Positions 1-8,609 are shown, counted from the first letter of the stretch. The stretch: 64,000 nt of DNA from Endozoicomonas sp. ISHI1 (GCF_024606225.1 NZ_JAGRPU010000007.1:1-64000), one strand, 5' to 3'. Made by a program: numbers and translations. Notes: a model not told the origin generated them from the letters alone.

Positions 1-712
1 ATTTTTTGGAGCCTGCCTTCCTTTGTTTTTTCGCAGGAGGTGGATTTAATGTTAATGCCAGACCGATTGTACTGTCAGCTCCCGAGACAACGGTCGGACC
101 CTCAGCAGGATGGCTTACCGGGCCAGAATCCTGATCGCCTGTTTGCAAACAGACATCTGTTCTGCAAATGAAAGAGTCATCTGAGGTTGAACGACACCAG
201 GTACTTGTGAAGGGAGCGAAGATACAGCGTCCTTGTCGATGACAGCAGGGCTGTTCATGGCAATTTTCGTCAAGGCTATGTCGGGAGTCTATTGGCCGAC
301 CCGAATTTTCATCATTATGGTCGTTGTCGTATAGAGAATGCGATTTTTCTGAATGTCTATTGAATGACTGAACATGATCCTCTGGCTCCGTTGTCCGGGA
401 ATAGTTTCCGCCGCCCGTTCCGTACATCAAAGTGATGATCTGAAATTTGTTTCGCCTGCAGGGTTTGTCATCAGGCGGTGAGCCTGACTCTGAATATCCG
501 TTTGTGCAGGTAATGTGTGATGGTTCGTTTTGCACCGGCCTCCCATCGTTCATTGGCATCACAGATAATGTGCCCGGCTCAGTTTTTATAGAAAAACTCT
601 GGCTTGTCAAAGCCCCGTTCTGGTTAACCTCAACGATAAAACGGTAAGTCTGTGGATCAACCGGGCAAACGAAAGGCACAACCACCAATACGTGCAGGAG
701 TAGGCTTTTAAT
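1..712 (-). CDS. C2H2 zinc-finger protein family, copy 1 (3' part outside window)
   Basis: The minus-strand frame stays open from the proposed start to the window edge and is cut exactly where the first zinc finger begins in the paralogues, so only the 237-residue N-terminal region is visible. It carries the family landmarks: a hydrophobic start (KSLLLHVL), the IKTEP site, a Ser/Thr/Asn/Asp-rich, probably disordered stretch, and the Cys-rich CHEQPCCHRQGRC segment. The start is uncertain. No ATG is in frame; an ATT at 712 has an AAAGGA Shine-Dalgarno 7 bases upstream, as in all five copies, while a TTG at 688 has none. Spacing from ATT to the first finger is identical to copies 2-4. A possible eukaryote-like nuclear effector; function unknown. 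Confidence 0.75.
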   Translation of the reverse strand, partial: MKSLLLHVLVVVPFVCPVDPQTYRFIVEVNQNGALTSQSFSIKTEPGTLSVMPMNDGRPVQNEPSHITCTNGYSESGSPPDDKPCRRNKFQIITLMYGTGGGNYSRTTEPEDHVQSFNRHSEKSHSLYDNDHNDENSGRPIDSRHSLDENCHEQPCCHRQGRCIFAPFTSTWCRSTSDDSFICRTDVCLQTGDQDSGPVSHPAEGPTVVSGADSTIGLALTLNPPPAKKQRKAGSKK

Positions 713-876
713 AGTTCTATCCTTTGTTTTCTATGGATAGGAGCAGTGAGGATAGACGAGATTTGTCATCGGTTAACCCGCCGCAGGTGATAGACAGATG
801 GACATGTACATTGCACTTCAGATCATGCCCAAATGTGTGCAGTGCCCTTCCCTCTTGAGCCTATGACGAGCAGACA

Positions 877-2430
877 TCAATCACTTGACTTTGCATCATC
901 AAGCTTTCGTTTTCGGTGCTGCCTTTTGTGAATCGACAGGGCTTGAGCGTTTGGCAGGGTCTTCTGGCACTCAGCGCAGGTTTGCTCTGGGGTGTGATCT
1001 TTTCTTTTGTGAACCGACAGAGTTCTCGCGTTTGGCAGGGTCTTATGGCACTCAGCGCAGGTTTGCTCTCCGGTGTGATATTGACTTTTGTGAGTCGACA
1101 GGGCTCTCGCGTTTGACAGGGTCTTCTGGCACTCAGGGCAGGTTTGCTTTCCGGTATGATCTTTTCTTTTGTGTGACGACAGGGCTTTCGCGTTTGGCAG
1201 GGTCTTATGGCACTCAGGGCAGGTTTTCTCTCCGCCGTGATTTAGACTTTTGTGATCCGAAAGGGATTGAGCGTTTGGCAGGGTCTTCTGACACTCAGGG
1301 CAGGTTTGGTCTGAGGTGTGATCTTTTCTTTTGTGATCCGACAGGGCTTTCGAGTTTGGCAGGATCTTCTTGCACTCAGCGCAGGTTTGCTCTGGGGTGT
1401 GATCTTTTCTTTTGTGAGCCGACAGGGCTTGAGCGTTTGGCAGGGTCTTCTGGCACTCAGGGCAGGTTTGCTCTGGGGTGTGATCTTTTCTTTTGTGATT
1501 CCACAGGGCTTGAGCGTTTGGCAGGGTCCTCTGGCACTCAGGGCAGGTTTTCTCCGGGGTGTGATTTTTTCTTTTGTGATCCGAGAGGGCTTGAACGTTT
1601 GGCAGGGTCTTCTGGCATTCAGGACAGGTTTGCTCTCCGGTGTGATATTGCCTTTTGTGAGCGCTCGATGAGGCTTGAGAGCTAAATGATTTTTCACAGC
1701 CGGGGTTATCACATCGGTATTTTTTGGAGCCTGCCTTCCTTTGTTTTTTCGCAGGAGGTGGATTTAATGTTAATGCCAGACCGATTGTACTGTCAGCTCC
1801 CGAGACAACGGTCGGACCCTCAGCAGGATGGCTTACCGGGCCAGATTCCTGATCGCCTGTTTGCAAACAGACATCTGTTCTGCAAACGAAAGAGTCATCT
1901 GAGGTTGAACGACACCAGGTACTTGTGGAGGGAGCGAAGATACAGCGTCCTTGTCGATGACAGCAGGGCTGTTCATGGCAATTTTCGTCAAGGCTATGTC
2001 GGGAGTCTGTGGGCCGACCCGAATTTTCATCATTTTGGTCGTTGTCGTATGGATAATGCGATTTTTCTGAATGTCTATTGAATGACTGACCATGATCCTC
2101 TTGCTCTGTTGTCCGGGAATAGTTACCGCCGCCCGTTCCGTGCATCAAAGTGATGATCTGAAATTTGTTTCGTCCGCAGGGTTTGCCATAGGGTGGTGAG
2201 CCTGACTCTGAATATCCGTTTGTGCCGCTAATGTGTGATGGTTCGTTTTGCACCGGCCCCCAATCGGTCATTGGCACCGCAGATAATGTGCCCGGCTCAG
2301 TTTTTATAGAAAAACTCTGGCTTGTCGAAGCCCGGTTCTGGTTAACCTCAATGATAAAACGGTAAGTCTGCGGTTCAACCGGGCAAACAAAAGGCACAGA
2401 GACCAATACGTGCAGGAGTAGACTTTTAAT
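877..2430 (-). CDS. C2H2 zinc-finger protein, copy 2 (10 fingers)
   Basis: 517 residues if read from the ATT at 2430; TTG at 2406 is the next candidate. Residues 1-17 are hydrophobic with one Lys and may act as a membrane or export signal. IKTEP at residues 42-46 fits the sumoylation consensus (hydrophobic-K-x-E). Residues 50-225 are polar and low in predicted structure. KKQRK at about 228-232 precedes ten tandem fingers. Finger 1 is a textbook C-x4-C-x12-H-x4-H with Phe in the core; the others are C-x2-C-x3-L-x5-L-x2-H-x4-H with HTGEQ or HTPEQ linkers, 27 residues each. The protein ends HRKRKLDDAKSSD. Classical fingers bind zinc and usually DNA, RNA or protein. Such arrays are typical of eukaryotes and unusual in bacteria. 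Likely nucleus-directed; the secretion route is not visible. Confidence 0.85.
   Translation of the reverse strand: MKSLLLHVLVSVPFVCPVEPQTYRFIIEVNQNRASTSQSFSIKTEPGTLSAVPMTDWGPVQNEPSHISGTNGYSESGSPPYGKPCGRNKFQIITLMHGTGGGNYSRTTEQEDHGQSFNRHSEKSHYPYDNDQNDENSGRPTDSRHSLDENCHEQPCCHRQGRCIFAPSTSTWCRSTSDDSFVCRTDVCLQTGDQESGPVSHPAEGPTVVSGADSTIGLALTLNPPPAKKQRKAGSKKYRCDNPGCEKSFSSQASSSAHKRQYHTGEQTCPECQKTLPNVQALSDHKRKNHTPEKTCPECQRTLPNAQALWNHKRKDHTPEQTCPECQKTLPNAQALSAHKRKDHTPEQTCAECKKILPNSKALSDHKRKDHTSDQTCPECQKTLPNAQSLSDHKSLNHGGEKTCPECHKTLPNAKALSSHKRKDHTGKQTCPECQKTLSNARALSTHKSQYHTGEQTCAECHKTLPNARTLSVHKRKDHTPEQTCAECQKTLPNAQALSIHKRQHRKRKLDDAKSSD
916..1719 (-). repeat. 81-bp zinc-finger repeat array, 10 units
   Basis: Ten in-frame units of about 81 bp each encode one finger. 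The core GGCACTCAG recurs at 81-bp spacing on the plus strand (for example 966 and 1047). Units differ mainly in the linker (TGEQ or TPEQ), in helix positions 2 and 6, and in the HKRKD or HKSQY end. Confidence 0.95.
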
Positions 2431-2604
2431 GGTTCTATCCTTTGTTTTCTGTGGATAGGAGCAGTGAGGATAGACGAGCGGATAAGAGTTTTGTCATCGG
2501 TTAACCCACCGCAGGTGATAGACAGATGGTCGTGAACATTGCACTTCAGATCATGCCCAAATGTGTGCAGTGCCCTTCACTCTTGAGCCTATGACGAGCA
2601 GACA

Positions 2605-4320
2605 TCAATCACTTGACTTTGCATCATCAAGCTTTCGTTTTCGGTGTTGCCTTCTGTGATTCGACAAGGCTCGAGCCTTTGGCAGGGTCTTCTGGCACTC
2701 AGGGCAGGTTTTTTCTCCGGTGTGATATAGACTTTTGTGAACCGATAGGGCTCGAGCGTTTGACAGGGTCTTCTGGCACTCAGGGCAGGTTTGCTCTCCT
2801 GTATGATCTTTCCTTTTGTGAACCGACAAGGCTTGAGCGTTTGGCAGAGCCTTCTGGCACTCACGGCAGGTTTGCTCTCCGGTATGATAATGACTTTTGT
2901 GATTCGACAGAGCTTTGGCGTTTGGCAGGGTCTTCTGGCACTCAGGGCAGATTTGCTCCGGGGTGTGATCACTTCTTTTGTGATCCGACAGGGCTTTCGT
3001 GTTTGTCAGGATCTTCTGGCACTCAGGGCAGGTTTGTTCTCCCGTGTGATATTGACTTTTGTGAGCCGTCAGGGCTTGAGCATTTGGCAGGGTCTTCTGG
3101 CACTCGGGGCAGGTTTGCTCTGGGGTGTGATCTTTTCTTTTGTGATCCGACAGGGCTTTCGAGTTTGGCAGGATCTTCTTGCACTCAGCGCAGGTTTGCT
3201 CTCCGGTGTGATATTTTCTTTTGTGATTCCACAGAGCTTGAACGTTTGGCAGGGTCTTCTGGCACGCAGGGCAGGTTTGCTCTCCGCTGTGATATTGACT
3301 TCTGTGAGCTGACAGGGCTTTCGCGTTTGGCAGGATCTTCTGGCACTCAGGGCAGGTTTGCTCCGGGGTGTGATCTTTTCTTTTGTGAGCCGTCAGGGCT
3401 TGAGAATTTGGCAGGGCCTTCTGGCACTCAGGGCAGGTTTGCTCTCCGCTGTGATATTGACTTTTGTGAACCGACAGGGCTTTCGCGTTTGGCAGGGTCT
3501 TCTGACATTCAGGACAGGTTTGCTCTCCGGTGTGATATTGCCATTTGTGAGTGCTCAATGAGGCTTGAGAGCTAAATGATTTTTCACAGCCGGGGTAATC
3601 ACATCGGTATTTTTCAGAGCCTGACTTCCTTTGTTTTTTCGAAGGAGGTGGATTTAATGTTAATGATGGACCGGTTGTGCTGTCAGCTCCCGAGACCACT
3701 GTTGGAGCTTCTTCAGGATGGCTTACCGGGTCAGATTCCTGATCGCCTGTTTGCAAACAGATATCTGTTCTGCAAGCGAAAGAGTCGTCTGAGGTTGAAC
3801 GACACCGGATACTTGTAGAGGGAGCGAAAATACAGCGTCCTTGTCGATGACAACAGGGCTGTTCATGGCAATTTTCGTTAAGGCTATGTCGGGAGTCTGT
3901 GGGCCGACCCGAATTTTCATCATTTTGGTCGTTGTCGCATGGATAATGCGATCTTTCTGAATCTCTATTGAATGACTGACCGTGATCCTCTTGCTCTGTT
4001 GTCCGGGAATAGTTACCGCCGCCCGTTCCGTGCATCAAAGTGATGATCTGAAATTTGTTTCGTCCGCAGGGTTTGCCATAGGGTGGTGAGCCTGACTCTG
4101 AATATCCGTTTGTGCCGCTAATGTGTGATGGTTCGTTTTGCACCGGCCCCCAATCGGTTATTGGCACCGCAGATAATGTGCCCGGCTCAGTTTTTATAGA
4201 AAAACTCTGGCTTGTCGAAGCCCAGTTCCGGTTAACCTCAATGATAAAACGGTAAGTCTGCGGTTCAACCGGGCAAACAAAAGGCACAAAGACCAATACG
4301 TGCAGGAGTAGACTTTTAAT
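2605..4320 (-). CDS. C2H2 zinc-finger protein, copy 3 (12 fingers)
   Basis: 571 residues from the ATT at 4320 (TTG at 4296 is the alternative). The N-terminal 237 residues are nearly identical to copy 2, with IKTEP, the Cys-rich CHEQPCCHRQGRC segment and KKQRKSGSEKYRC running into finger 1. Twelve fingers follow, two more than copy 2. Finger order cannot be aligned simply with copy 2, which indicates unit gain, loss or shuffling. All Cys and His ligands are intact in all twelve fingers, so the array looks functional rather than decaying. The C-terminus HRKRKLDDAKSSD is identical to the other complete copies. Unlinked TCPACQK in finger 5 is a minor variant. Confidence 0.85.
   Translation of the reverse strand: MKSLLLHVLVFVPFVCPVEPQTYRFIIEVNRNWASTSQSFSIKTEPGTLSAVPITDWGPVQNEPSHISGTNGYSESGSPPYGKPCGRNKFQIITLMHGTGGGNYSRTTEQEDHGQSFNRDSERSHYPCDNDQNDENSGRPTDSRHSLNENCHEQPCCHRQGRCIFAPSTSIRCRSTSDDSFACRTDICLQTGDQESDPVSHPEEAPTVVSGADSTTGPSLTLNPPPSKKQRKSGSEKYRCDYPGCEKSFSSQASLSTHKWQYHTGEQTCPECQKTLPNAKALSVHKSQYHSGEQTCPECQKALPNSQALTAHKRKDHTPEQTCPECQKILPNAKALSAHRSQYHSGEQTCPACQKTLPNVQALWNHKRKYHTGEQTCAECKKILPNSKALSDHKRKDHTPEQTCPECQKTLPNAQALTAHKSQYHTGEQTCPECQKILTNTKALSDHKRSDHTPEQICPECQKTLPNAKALSNHKSHYHTGEQTCRECQKALPNAQALSVHKRKDHTGEQTCPECQKTLSNARALSVHKSLYHTGEKTCPECQKTLPKARALSNHRRQHRKRKLDDAKSSD
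2644..3609 (-). repeat. 81-bp zinc-finger repeat array, 12 units
   Basis: Twelve in-frame finger units, 966 bp in total. Linkers include HSGEQ as well as HTGEQ and HTPEQ. Confidence 0.95.
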
Positions 4321-4484
4321 GGTTCTATCCTTTGTTTTCTATGGATAGGAGCAGTGAGGATAGACGAGATTTGTCATCGGTTAACCCGCCGCAGGTGATA
4401 GACAGATGGACGTGAACATTGCACTTCAGACCATGCCCAAACGTTTGCAGTGCCTTTTCCTCTCTGGCCTGTGACAAGCAGACA

Positions 4485-6200
4485 TCAATCACTTGACTTT
4501 GCATCATCAAGCTTTCGTTTTCGGTGATGCCTTCTGTGATCAAATAGGGCCCTCGCGTTTGGCAGGATCTTCCGGCACTCAGGACAGGTTTGCTCTGGGG
4601 TATGATCTTTTCTTTTGTGATCCAACAGGGCTCGAGCCTTTGGCAGGGTCTTCTGGCACTCAGGGCAGGTTTTTTCTCCGGTGTGATATAGACTTTTGTG
4701 AACCGACAGGGCTCGAGCGTTTGACAGGGTCTTCTGACACTCAGGGCAGGTTTGCTCTGGGGTGTGATCTTTTCTTTTGTGAACCGACAAGGCTTCAGCG
4801 TTTGGCAGAGCCTTCTGGCACTCAGGGCAGGTTTTTTCTCCGGTGTGATATAGACTTTTGTGAACCGACAGGGCTCGAGCGTTTGACAGTGTCTTCTGGC
4901 ACTCAGGGCAGGTTTGCTCTCTTGTATGATCTTTCCTTTTGTGAACCGACAAGGCTTGAGCGTTTGGAAGAACCTTCTGGCACTCAGGGCAGGTTTGCTC
5001 TCCGGTATGATATTGACTTTTGTGATTCGACAGAGCTTTGGCGTTTGACAGGGTCTTCTGGCACTCAGGGCAGATTTGCTCCGGGGTGTGATCACTTCTT
5101 TTGTGATCCGACAGGGCTTTCGCGTTTGCCAGGATCTTCTGGCACTCAGGGCAGGTTTGTTCTCCTGTGTGATATTGACTTTTGTGAGCCGTCAGGGCTT
5201 GAGCATTTGGCAGGATCTTCTGGCACTCGGGGCAGGTTTGCTCAGGGGTGTGATCTTTTCTTTTGTGATCGGCCAGGGCTTTCGCGTTTGGCAGGGGCTT
5301 CTGGCACTCGGGGCAGGTTTGCTCCGGGGTGTGATCTTTTCTTCTGTGGTTCGACAGGGCTTTCACGTTGTGCAGGATCTTCTGGCACTCAGGGCAGGTT
5401 TTTTCTCCGGTGTGATATTGCCTTTTGTGAGTGCTCAATGAGTCTTGAGAGCTAAATGATTTTTCACAGCCGGGGTAATCACATCGGTATTTGTCAGAGC
5501 CTGACTTCCTTTGTTTTTTCGAGGGAGGTGGATTTAATGTTAATGATGGACCGGTTGTGCTGTCAGCTCCCGAGACCACTGTTGGAGCTTCTTCAGGATG
5601 GCTTACCGAGCCAGATTCCTGATCGCCTGTTTGCAAATAGACATCTGTTCTGCATACGAAAGAGTCATCTGAGGTTGAACGACACCAGGTACTTGTGGAG
5701 GGAGCGAAGATACATCGTCCTTGTCGATGACAACAGGGCTGTTCATGGCAATTCTCGTCAAGGCTATGTCGGGAGTCCGTGGGCTGACCCGAATTATCAT
5801 CATTATGGTCGTTGTCGTATAGAGAATGCGATTTTTCTGAATGCGTATTGAATGGCTGACCATAAGCTTCTGGTCCCGTTGTCCGGGAATAGTTACCGCC
5901 GCCCGCTCCGTACATCATAGTGATGACCTGAAATTTGTTTCGCCTACAGGGTTTGTCATCAGGTGGTGAGCCTGACCCTGAATATCCGTCTGTGCCAGTA
6001 ATGTGTGAGGGTTCGTTTCGCACCGGCCTCCCATCGGCCATTGGCATCGCAGATAATGTGCCCGGCTCAGTTTTTATAGAAAAACTCTGGCTTGTCGAAG
6101 CCCTATTCAGGTTAACCTCAACGGTAAAACGGTAAGTCTGCGACTCAACCGGGCAAACGAATGGCACAAAGACCAATACCTGCAAGAGTAGACTTTTAAT
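4485..6200 (-). CDS. C2H2 zinc-finger protein, copy 4 (12 fingers)
   Basis: 571 residues from the ATT at 6200 (TTG at 6185 or 6176 are alternatives). The architecture matches copy 3: hydrophobic start, IKTEP, polar linker, KKQRKSGSDK, twelve intact C2H2 fingers, and HRKRKLDDAKSSD at the end. Fingers 8 and 10 are identical in protein sequence and alternate with closely similar fingers 7 and 9, so a two-finger (162-bp) unit has been duplicated. Some fingers are shared with copy 3 (the KRSDHTPEQICPECQK pair), which shows exchange between neighbours. Spacing to copy 3 is 164 bp and the spacer itself is conserved between copies. Confidence 0.85.
   Translation of the reverse strand: MKSLLLQVLVFVPFVCPVESQTYRFTVEVNLNRASTSQSFSIKTEPGTLSAMPMADGRPVRNEPSHITGTDGYSGSGSPPDDKPCRRNKFQVITMMYGAGGGNYSRTTGPEAYGQPFNTHSEKSHSLYDNDHNDDNSGQPTDSRHSLDENCHEQPCCHRQGRCIFAPSTSTWCRSTSDDSFVCRTDVYLQTGDQESGSVSHPEEAPTVVSGADSTTGPSLTLNPPPSKKQRKSGSDKYRCDYPGCEKSFSSQDSLSTHKRQYHTGEKTCPECQKILHNVKALSNHRRKDHTPEQTCPECQKPLPNAKALADHKRKDHTPEQTCPECQKILPNAQALTAHKSQYHTGEQTCPECQKILANAKALSDHKRSDHTPEQICPECQKTLSNAKALSNHKSQYHTGEQTCPECQKVLPNAQALSVHKRKDHTREQTCPECQKTLSNARALSVHKSLYHTGEKTCPECQKALPNAEALSVHKRKDHTPEQTCPECQKTLSNARALSVHKSLYHTGEKTCPECQKTLPKARALLDHKRKDHTPEQTCPECRKILPNARALFDHRRHHRKRKLDDAKSSD
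4524..5489 (-). repeat. 81-bp zinc-finger repeat array, 12 units
   Basis: Twelve in-frame units, 966 bp, including a duplicated two-unit (162-bp) block around 4650-4970. Confidence 0.95.
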
Positions 6201-6361
6201 CGTTCTATCCTCTGTTTTCTACGGATAGGAGCAGTGAGGATAGACGAGAGAATAAGGTTAACCCGCCGCGGGTGTTAGACAGATGGACGTGAACATTACA
6301 CTTCAGATCATGCCCAACCGTATACAGCGCCCTTCCCTGCTGAGCCTGTGACAAGCAGCAA

Positions 6362-7900
6362 TCAATCACTAGACTTTGCGTCGTCAAGCTTTCGTTTTCG
6401 GTGTTGCCTTCTGTGATCCGACAGGGTTTTCGCGTTTGGCAGGATCTTCTGGCACTCAGGGCAGGTTCGCTCCCCGGTGTGATATTGACTTTTGTGAGTC
6501 GTCAGGACTTTCGCGTTTGGCAGGGTCTTCTGGCACTCAGGGCAGGTTCGCTCCCCGGTGTGATATTGACTTTTGTGAGTCGTCAGGACTTTCGCGTTTG
6601 GCAGGGTCTTCTGGCACTCAGGGCAGGTTCGCTCTCCGGTGTGATATTGTCTTTTATGAGTCGTCAGGGCTCGAGCGTTTGGCAGGGTCTTCTGGCACTC
6701 AGGGCAGGTTCGCTCTCCGGTGTGATATTGACTTTTGTGAGTCATCAGGGCTTTCGCGTTTGGCAGGCTCTTCTGGCACTCAGAACAGGTTTGTTTTGGG
6801 GTATGATATATACTTTTGTGGCACGCCAGGGCTTGAGCGTTTGGCAGGACTTTCTGGCACTCAGGGCAGGTTTGTTCTCCGGTGTGATATTGACTTTTAT
6901 GAATTGACAAGGCTTGAGCGTTTGGCAGCGTCTTCTGGCACTCAGGGCAGGTTTGCTCCGGGGTGTGATCTTTTCTTTTGTGAGCCGACAGGGCTTGAGC
7001 GTTTGGCAGGGTCTTCTGACACTCAGGGCAAGTTTGCTCCGGGGTATGATCTTTTCTTTTGTGATCCGACAGGGCTTGATTGTTTGGCAGGGTCTTCTGG
7101 CACTCAGGGCAGGTTTGCTCCCCTGTGTGATATTGACTTTTGTGATTGTTCAATGAGCCTATAGAGCCGAGTGATTTTTCACAGCCGGGGTGAACACATC
7201 GGTATTTTTTGGAGCCTGCCTTCCTTTGTTTTTTCGCAGGAGATGGATTTAATGTTAATGATGGGCCGGTTGTGCTGTCAGCTCCTGAGACAAAGGACGA
7301 ACCTTCAGCAGGATGGCTTACCGGGCCAGATTCCTGATCGCCTGTTTGCAAACAGACATCTTTTCTGCAAACAAAAGAGTCGTCTGAGGTTGAACGACAC
7401 TGGGTACTTGTGGAGGGAGCGAAGACACAGCGTCCTTGTCGATTACAGCAGGGCTGTTCATGGCAATTTTCATTAAGGCTATGTCGGGAGTCGGTGGGTC
7501 GGCCCGAATTTTCATCATTATGATCGTTGTCGTATAGATAATGCGATTTTTCTGAATGTCTATCGAAGGACTGACCATAATCTTCTGCCCCCTTTGTCCG
7601 GGAATAGTTACCGTCGCCTGTTCCGTACATCAAAGTGATGATCTGAAATTTGTTTCGCCTACAGGATTTGTCACCGAGTGGCGTGCCTGCACCTGAATAT
7701 CCGTTTGTGCGGGTAATGTGTAATGGTTCGTTTTGCATCGGCTTCCCATCGGTCATTGGCATCGCAGATAATATGCCCGGCTCAGTCTTTATTGTCAGAG
7801 CCCTGTTCTGGTTAACTTCAACAATGAAACGGTGGGTCTGCAGCTCAATCGGGCAGACGAAAGGCACAAAGACCAATACGTGCAGGAGTAGGCTTTTAAT
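6362..7900 (-). CDS. C2H2 zinc-finger protein, copy 5 (10 fingers)
   Basis: 512 residues from the shared ATT at 7900. This copy also has an in-frame ATG at 8002, which would add 34 residues, but that extension has no visible Shine-Dalgarno and is out of frame or absent in the paralogues, so I prefer the family start. The segment before IKTEP is a few residues shorter than in the other copies, yet IKTEPG itself is kept. KKQRKAGSKKYRC, ten fingers and the HRKRKLDDAKSSD tail follow. Finger 1 is divergent (CEKSLGSIGSL) but keeps its ligands. Fingers 8 and 9 are identical even at DNA level, a recent duplication. It is the upstream-most member if transcription runs leftward from here. Confidence 0.83.
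   Translation of the reverse strand: MKSLLLHVLVFVPFVCPIELQTHRFIVEVNQNRALTIKTEPGILSAMPMTDGKPMQNEPLHITRTNGYSGAGTPLGDKSCRRNKFQIITLMYGTGDGNYSRTKGAEDYGQSFDRHSEKSHYLYDNDHNDENSGRPTDSRHSLNENCHEQPCCNRQGRCVFAPSTSTQCRSTSDDSFVCRKDVCLQTGDQESGPVSHPAEGSSFVSGADSTTGPSLTLNPSPAKKQRKAGSKKYRCVHPGCEKSLGSIGSLNNHKSQYHTGEQTCPECQKTLPNNQALSDHKRKDHTPEQTCPECQKTLPNAQALSAHKRKDHTPEQTCPECQKTLPNAQALSIHKSQYHTGEQTCPECQKVLPNAQALACHKSIYHTPKQTCSECQKSLPNAKALMTHKSQYHTGERTCPECQKTLPNARALTTHKRQYHTGERTCPECQKTLPNAKVLTTHKSQYHTGERTCPECQKTLPNAKVLTTHKSQYHTGERTCPECQKILPNAKTLSDHRRQHRKRKLDDAKSSD
6401..7204 (-). repeat. 81-bp zinc-finger repeat array, 10 units
   Basis: Ten in-frame units. Two adjacent 81-bp units near 6475-6636 are identical in sequence, and a third neighbour differs by only a few bases, so this array expanded recently. 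Confidence 0.95.
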
Positions 7901-8177
7901 GGCTCTATCCTTATGTTTTCTATGGATAGGAGCAGTGAGGATAGACGAGAGAATAAGGAGTAAGGAACTAAAACATGGTTTTTCGTGGATTCTCCTATCC
8001 ATAGTAAACGTGCTGAAGTTCTACTGAAACGCCGATGCTTTATACATGACAACTGTCGTTAAATAATACTTTTAGCAAAGCGATGTACTCAGAGACGATC
8101 ACAGAGCTACAGAAAGGCGATTACCTGGTCCCGATGAGGTTCACCTGAATCGTCGAATGCGGGATGTGATGACGACT

Positions 8178-8213
8178 GCTGAGCAGAGAGCTGAGCAGAG
8201 AGCTGAGCAGAGA
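8178..8213. repeat. 12-bp tandem repeat, three copies
   Basis: GCTGAGCAGAGA occurs three times head to tail without mismatch, followed by ACCAG. It lies in the spacer and encodes SLLS repeats only in the doubtful minus-strand frame. Confidence 0.9.
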
Positions 8214-8609
8214 ACCAGATGTTAAGCCCGAGGCGACAAAGCCATCATACAAATAGATATGGCCACTACAAGTGGCCTGCTGGCGAAGCAGATGAATTAT
8301 GGAGCCATAATCGACACAGATTAAAATTTTAGTGGGGGTTATTTTTAGCTCTTCAATATGACCATTAATCTTCAATATAAAACGAGTCTCACGCCGCTGG
8401 ATCTCAGGAGGCTTTGGTTCGCAACTCTATTATCATCTATTTTTCAGTCTATCCTGGTCATAGAACAATCTAAATAATAATGACTTTTATTGTTTATATT
8501 CTTACCTGCTACCTATACTCTTCCCTTGGCAAGTAAAGCCATTCTCCCGAATAACGATAGTAACTGGCTGTTATCAGGCCGCTGTCCTGTTTCAGTATGA
8601 ATAATTGTC

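Larger units (their letters stand above)
1..7930 (-). repeat. Tandem gene array, unit about 1.7-1.9 kb, five copies
   Basis: Genes and spacers of the zinc-finger family are repeated as a unit. Position 1 onward matches 1719 onward closely, and the 160-200 bp spacers (713-876, 2431-2604, 4321-4484, 6201-6361) share the same sequence, including the CCTATCC-rich leader and the AAAGGATAGAAC ribosome-binding region. The array continues beyond the left edge. Confidence 0.9.

Noticed and set aside
6205-6387. Minus-strand 60-codon frame in the spacer between zinc-finger copies 4 and 5
   Set aside because: The spacer is repeated between all copies, but the frame is interrupted by a stop in the equivalent spacer between copies 1 and 2, so it is not conserved as protein.
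885-7164. Long plus-strand open frames opposite the finger arrays (885-1685, 2613-3575, 4493-5455, 6376-7164) with repeated SRLAGSSGTQGRF-like units
   Set aside because: They are antisense readings of the 81-bp finger repeats. Opposite frames stay open because the repeat length is a multiple of three. The minus strand has intact zinc ligands and a non-repetitive conserved N-terminus; the plus frames have no such support.
916-7204. Regular 81-bp repeats as a possible CRISPR array
   Set aside because: No constant repeat plus unique spacer structure; units are continuous coding repeats for zinc fingers and no cas genes are present.
7901-8002. ATG start at 8002 for zinc-finger copy 5
   Set aside because: The added 34 residues are not conserved in the paralogues, whose frames differ there, and no ribosome-binding site precedes it.
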